Shown piece by piece: positions 6,499 to 7,440 of a DNA stretch of 7,440 bases; the stretch's first letter is position 1; each line of letters starts with the position of its first letter. The notes beneath the pieces are model-generated. The model was not told where the DNA came from. It worked only from the letters and a program-made list of their open reading frames with translations, and ran no database searches. Source of the stretch: CAZAKZ01 sp964485695 (GTDB taxonomy: Bacteria; Planctomycetota; JAFGQW01); the NCBI GenBank assembly GCA_964485695.1, contig CAZAKZ010000216.1:1-7440 (forward strand), in the 5' to 3' direction. Both the position numbers and the translations under genes were made by a program.

Positions 6499-7165
6499 TC
6501 CGCTGGGTAGGATCCGCAGGGCGCTGCGCTCGGGGCAGGGCCCGCCCGCTCCTTCCCCATTGCCCGATCTGGAAACGAGCCGGCTCATCGACCGGGCCCC
6601 GAAAGGGGAGGATAGGATTACCTGCTTTGCGGAGAGGGCGGCCTCCTCCGACGCCGAGGTGCACCGGGTGGACTCCGCCGAGGCCCTGAAGGGCGCGCTC
6701 CGGAAGATACTGGACGGCGCGACATCCCTGGCCGTGGCTTCGAGGGGGCGACTGGAGGCGCGCCTGGGAATCGACGCCGGCGAGGTGGTGCCGCCTACCT
6801 GCGCCCTGCTCGATGCTGAAGACCTGGAAAAAGAGGAACTCTTCGGCATCCACGCCGCCCTGACCGGTGTGGACCTGGGCATCGCGGAGACGGGCTCCAT
6901 CCTCCTCGGCGCGGAGGAGGAGGCCGGTCGCCTCGTTTCCCTGGTTGCGGAGGTCCACGTCGCCCTGGTGTGGCCCGACCAGATCGAGGCGGACCTCCTG
7001 GACTGGCCCACCGGCCCTCCGGGCGCGATCCTCATCTCCGGTCCCAGCAAGACCGCGGACATCGAGATCAAACTGGTCGTCGGGGTGCACGGCCCCGGGC
7101 AATTGCATCTGATCGTCGTGGAATACCCGCAGGATCGTCCGGCGCACGGCGGTCCCGGTGCGTGA
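6488..7165 (+). CDS. lutC: Lactate utilization protein C (LUD domain)
   Basis: This is the third subunit of the LutABC lactate oxidation complex, related to YkgG and LldG. The 225-residue protein is essentially one LUD domain, normal for the family. Diagnostic stretches are TGVDLGIAETGSILL (126-140) and GPSKTADIEIKLVVGVHGPG (185-204), the second being the most conserved part of LutC. The first 45 residues are variable, Pro- and Arg-rich and probably flexible. The ATG at 6488 follows AGGAGG (6475-6480) by seven bases, a near-ideal site inside lutB, and the two genes overlap by 11 bases, so translation is likely coupled. No clear intrinsic terminator follows; only an imperfect hairpin lies across the stop codon. 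No lactate permease or lutR-type regulator is visible in the window. Confidence 0.93.
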   Translation: MTDDPLGRIRRALRSGQGPPAPSPLPDLETSRLIDRAPKGEDRITCFAERAASSDAEVHRVDSAEALKGALRKILDGATSLAVASRGRLEARLGIDAGEVVPPTCALLDAEDLEKEELFGIHAALTGVDLGIAETGSILLGAEEEAGRLVSLVAEVHVALVWPDQIEADLLDWPTGPPGAILISGPSKTADIEIKLVVGVHGPGQLHLIVVEYPQDRPAHGGPGA

Positions 7166-7220
7166 CGTTATTGTTGGCCTTCCCCTTGATTTCCTCCCCA
7201 CATGGGGCGAAGATCCAGGT

Positions 7221-7316
7221 ATGACGAAGGAAACAGAAAGTTCTGAATCCATTCCGAAAAAAGACCTCGCGCGCCCACGACGCATCCGGCCGCAGAACCG
7301 GAAGATCGCTCAATGA
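7221..7316 (+). CDS. Possible small basic ORF (31 aa) downstream of lutC
   Basis: An ATG at 7221 opens a 31-codon frame ending at TGA 7314-7316. The product is Ser/Glu-rich at first, then strongly basic (KKDLARPRRIRPQNRKIAQ). Its stop overlaps the next possible start as ATGA. The only upstream purine signal is AGG directly before the ATG. I do not recognise the peptide. It may be a leader peptide, part of a real operon, or chance. Confidence 0.22.
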   Translation: MTKETESSESIPKKDLARPRRIRPQNRKIAQ

Positions 7317-7440
7317 CACGCAACGAGGAATCCCCGAACGTCTTCATCGACTGGTGCCGGCACAACAGACTCACCTGGCTCGCACCTGAGGCATCCCCTC
7401 ATATTATTCCAAATGTAGCGGTCTCGGCAGCGTGCTCTCT
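7313..7440 (+). CDS. Possible partial ORF at the right edge
   Basis: An ATG at 7313, with GGAAG (7300-7304) eight bases upstream, begins a frame open for 42 codons to the window end. The start MTRNEESPNVFIDWCRHNRL reads like ordinary protein, but I cannot assign it to a family. Two minus-strand frames over the same bases (7068-7319 and 7168-7374) look less protein-like. Base composition becomes more AT-rich after about 7395, so the gene could be spurious. Confidence 0.3.
   Translation, partial: MTRNEESPNVFIDWCRHNRLTWLAPEASPHIIPNVAVSAACS

Noticed and set aside
7143..7162. Hairpin CGCAC/GTGCG across the lutC end as a terminator
   Set aside because: The stem is short with a bulge, overlaps the coding end, and is followed by GTTATTG rather than a T run.
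7196..7207. CCCCACATGGGG dyad downstream of lutC
   Set aside because: Only four base pairs with a 4-base loop and no T tract; not convincing as a terminator or operator.
1..7440. CRISPR arrays, tRNA or rRNA genes, insertion sequences, prophage or integrase genes
   Set aside because: I looked for regularly spaced repeats, cloverleaf-like segments, terminal inverted repeats and transposase motifs and saw none.

Overview
The window is bacterial chromosomal DNA with high GC (about 60% by eye). Genes are densely packed, with Shine-Dalgarno sites and sigma70-like promoters. The content is ATP-type PEP carboxykinase, a POT-family transporter, an iron-sulfur lactate utilization operon and a YukD-type ubiquitin-like protein. 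This suggests a heterotrophic, probably Gram-negative-type bacterium, perhaps a deltaproteobacterial or candidate-phylum lineage. The sequence alone does not fix the taxon.

Layout. Positions 1-423 (minus strand) hold a small ubiquitin-like (beta-grasp) protein. Its stop codon overlaps the start of another reading frame that runs off the left edge. Positions 424-670 are a divergent control region with a promoter on each strand and a 7-bp dyad between them. Positions 671-2317 (plus) are pckA, closed by a strong intrinsic terminator at 2346-2385. Positions 2396-4096 (minus, convergent with pckA) encode a POT/PTR2 peptide transporter that appears to carry extra membrane segments. Positions 4097-4354 are a second divergent control region, with a good promoter for the transporter, a CRP-like palindrome and a weaker candidate promoter for the next operon. 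Positions 4355-7165 (plus) are a compact lutA-lutB-lutC operon. The last 275 bases hold no recognised gene; two short overlapping plus-strand reading frames are listed at low confidence. No gene-free stretch exceeds 300 bases.

How the genes could work together (inference). LutABC oxidises L-lactate to pyruvate. The POT transporter would import di- and tripeptides by proton symport. PckA turns oxaloacetate into PEP, the first committed gluconeogenic step. All three fit growth on organic acids and peptides rather than sugars, and the CRP-like site between transporter and lut operon would suit joint control. The ubiquitin-like gene looks unrelated to this metabolism. It is the most unusual item: proteins of this type often sit in operons with E1/E2/JAB-like conjugation genes, and its own operon appears to continue beyond the left edge.
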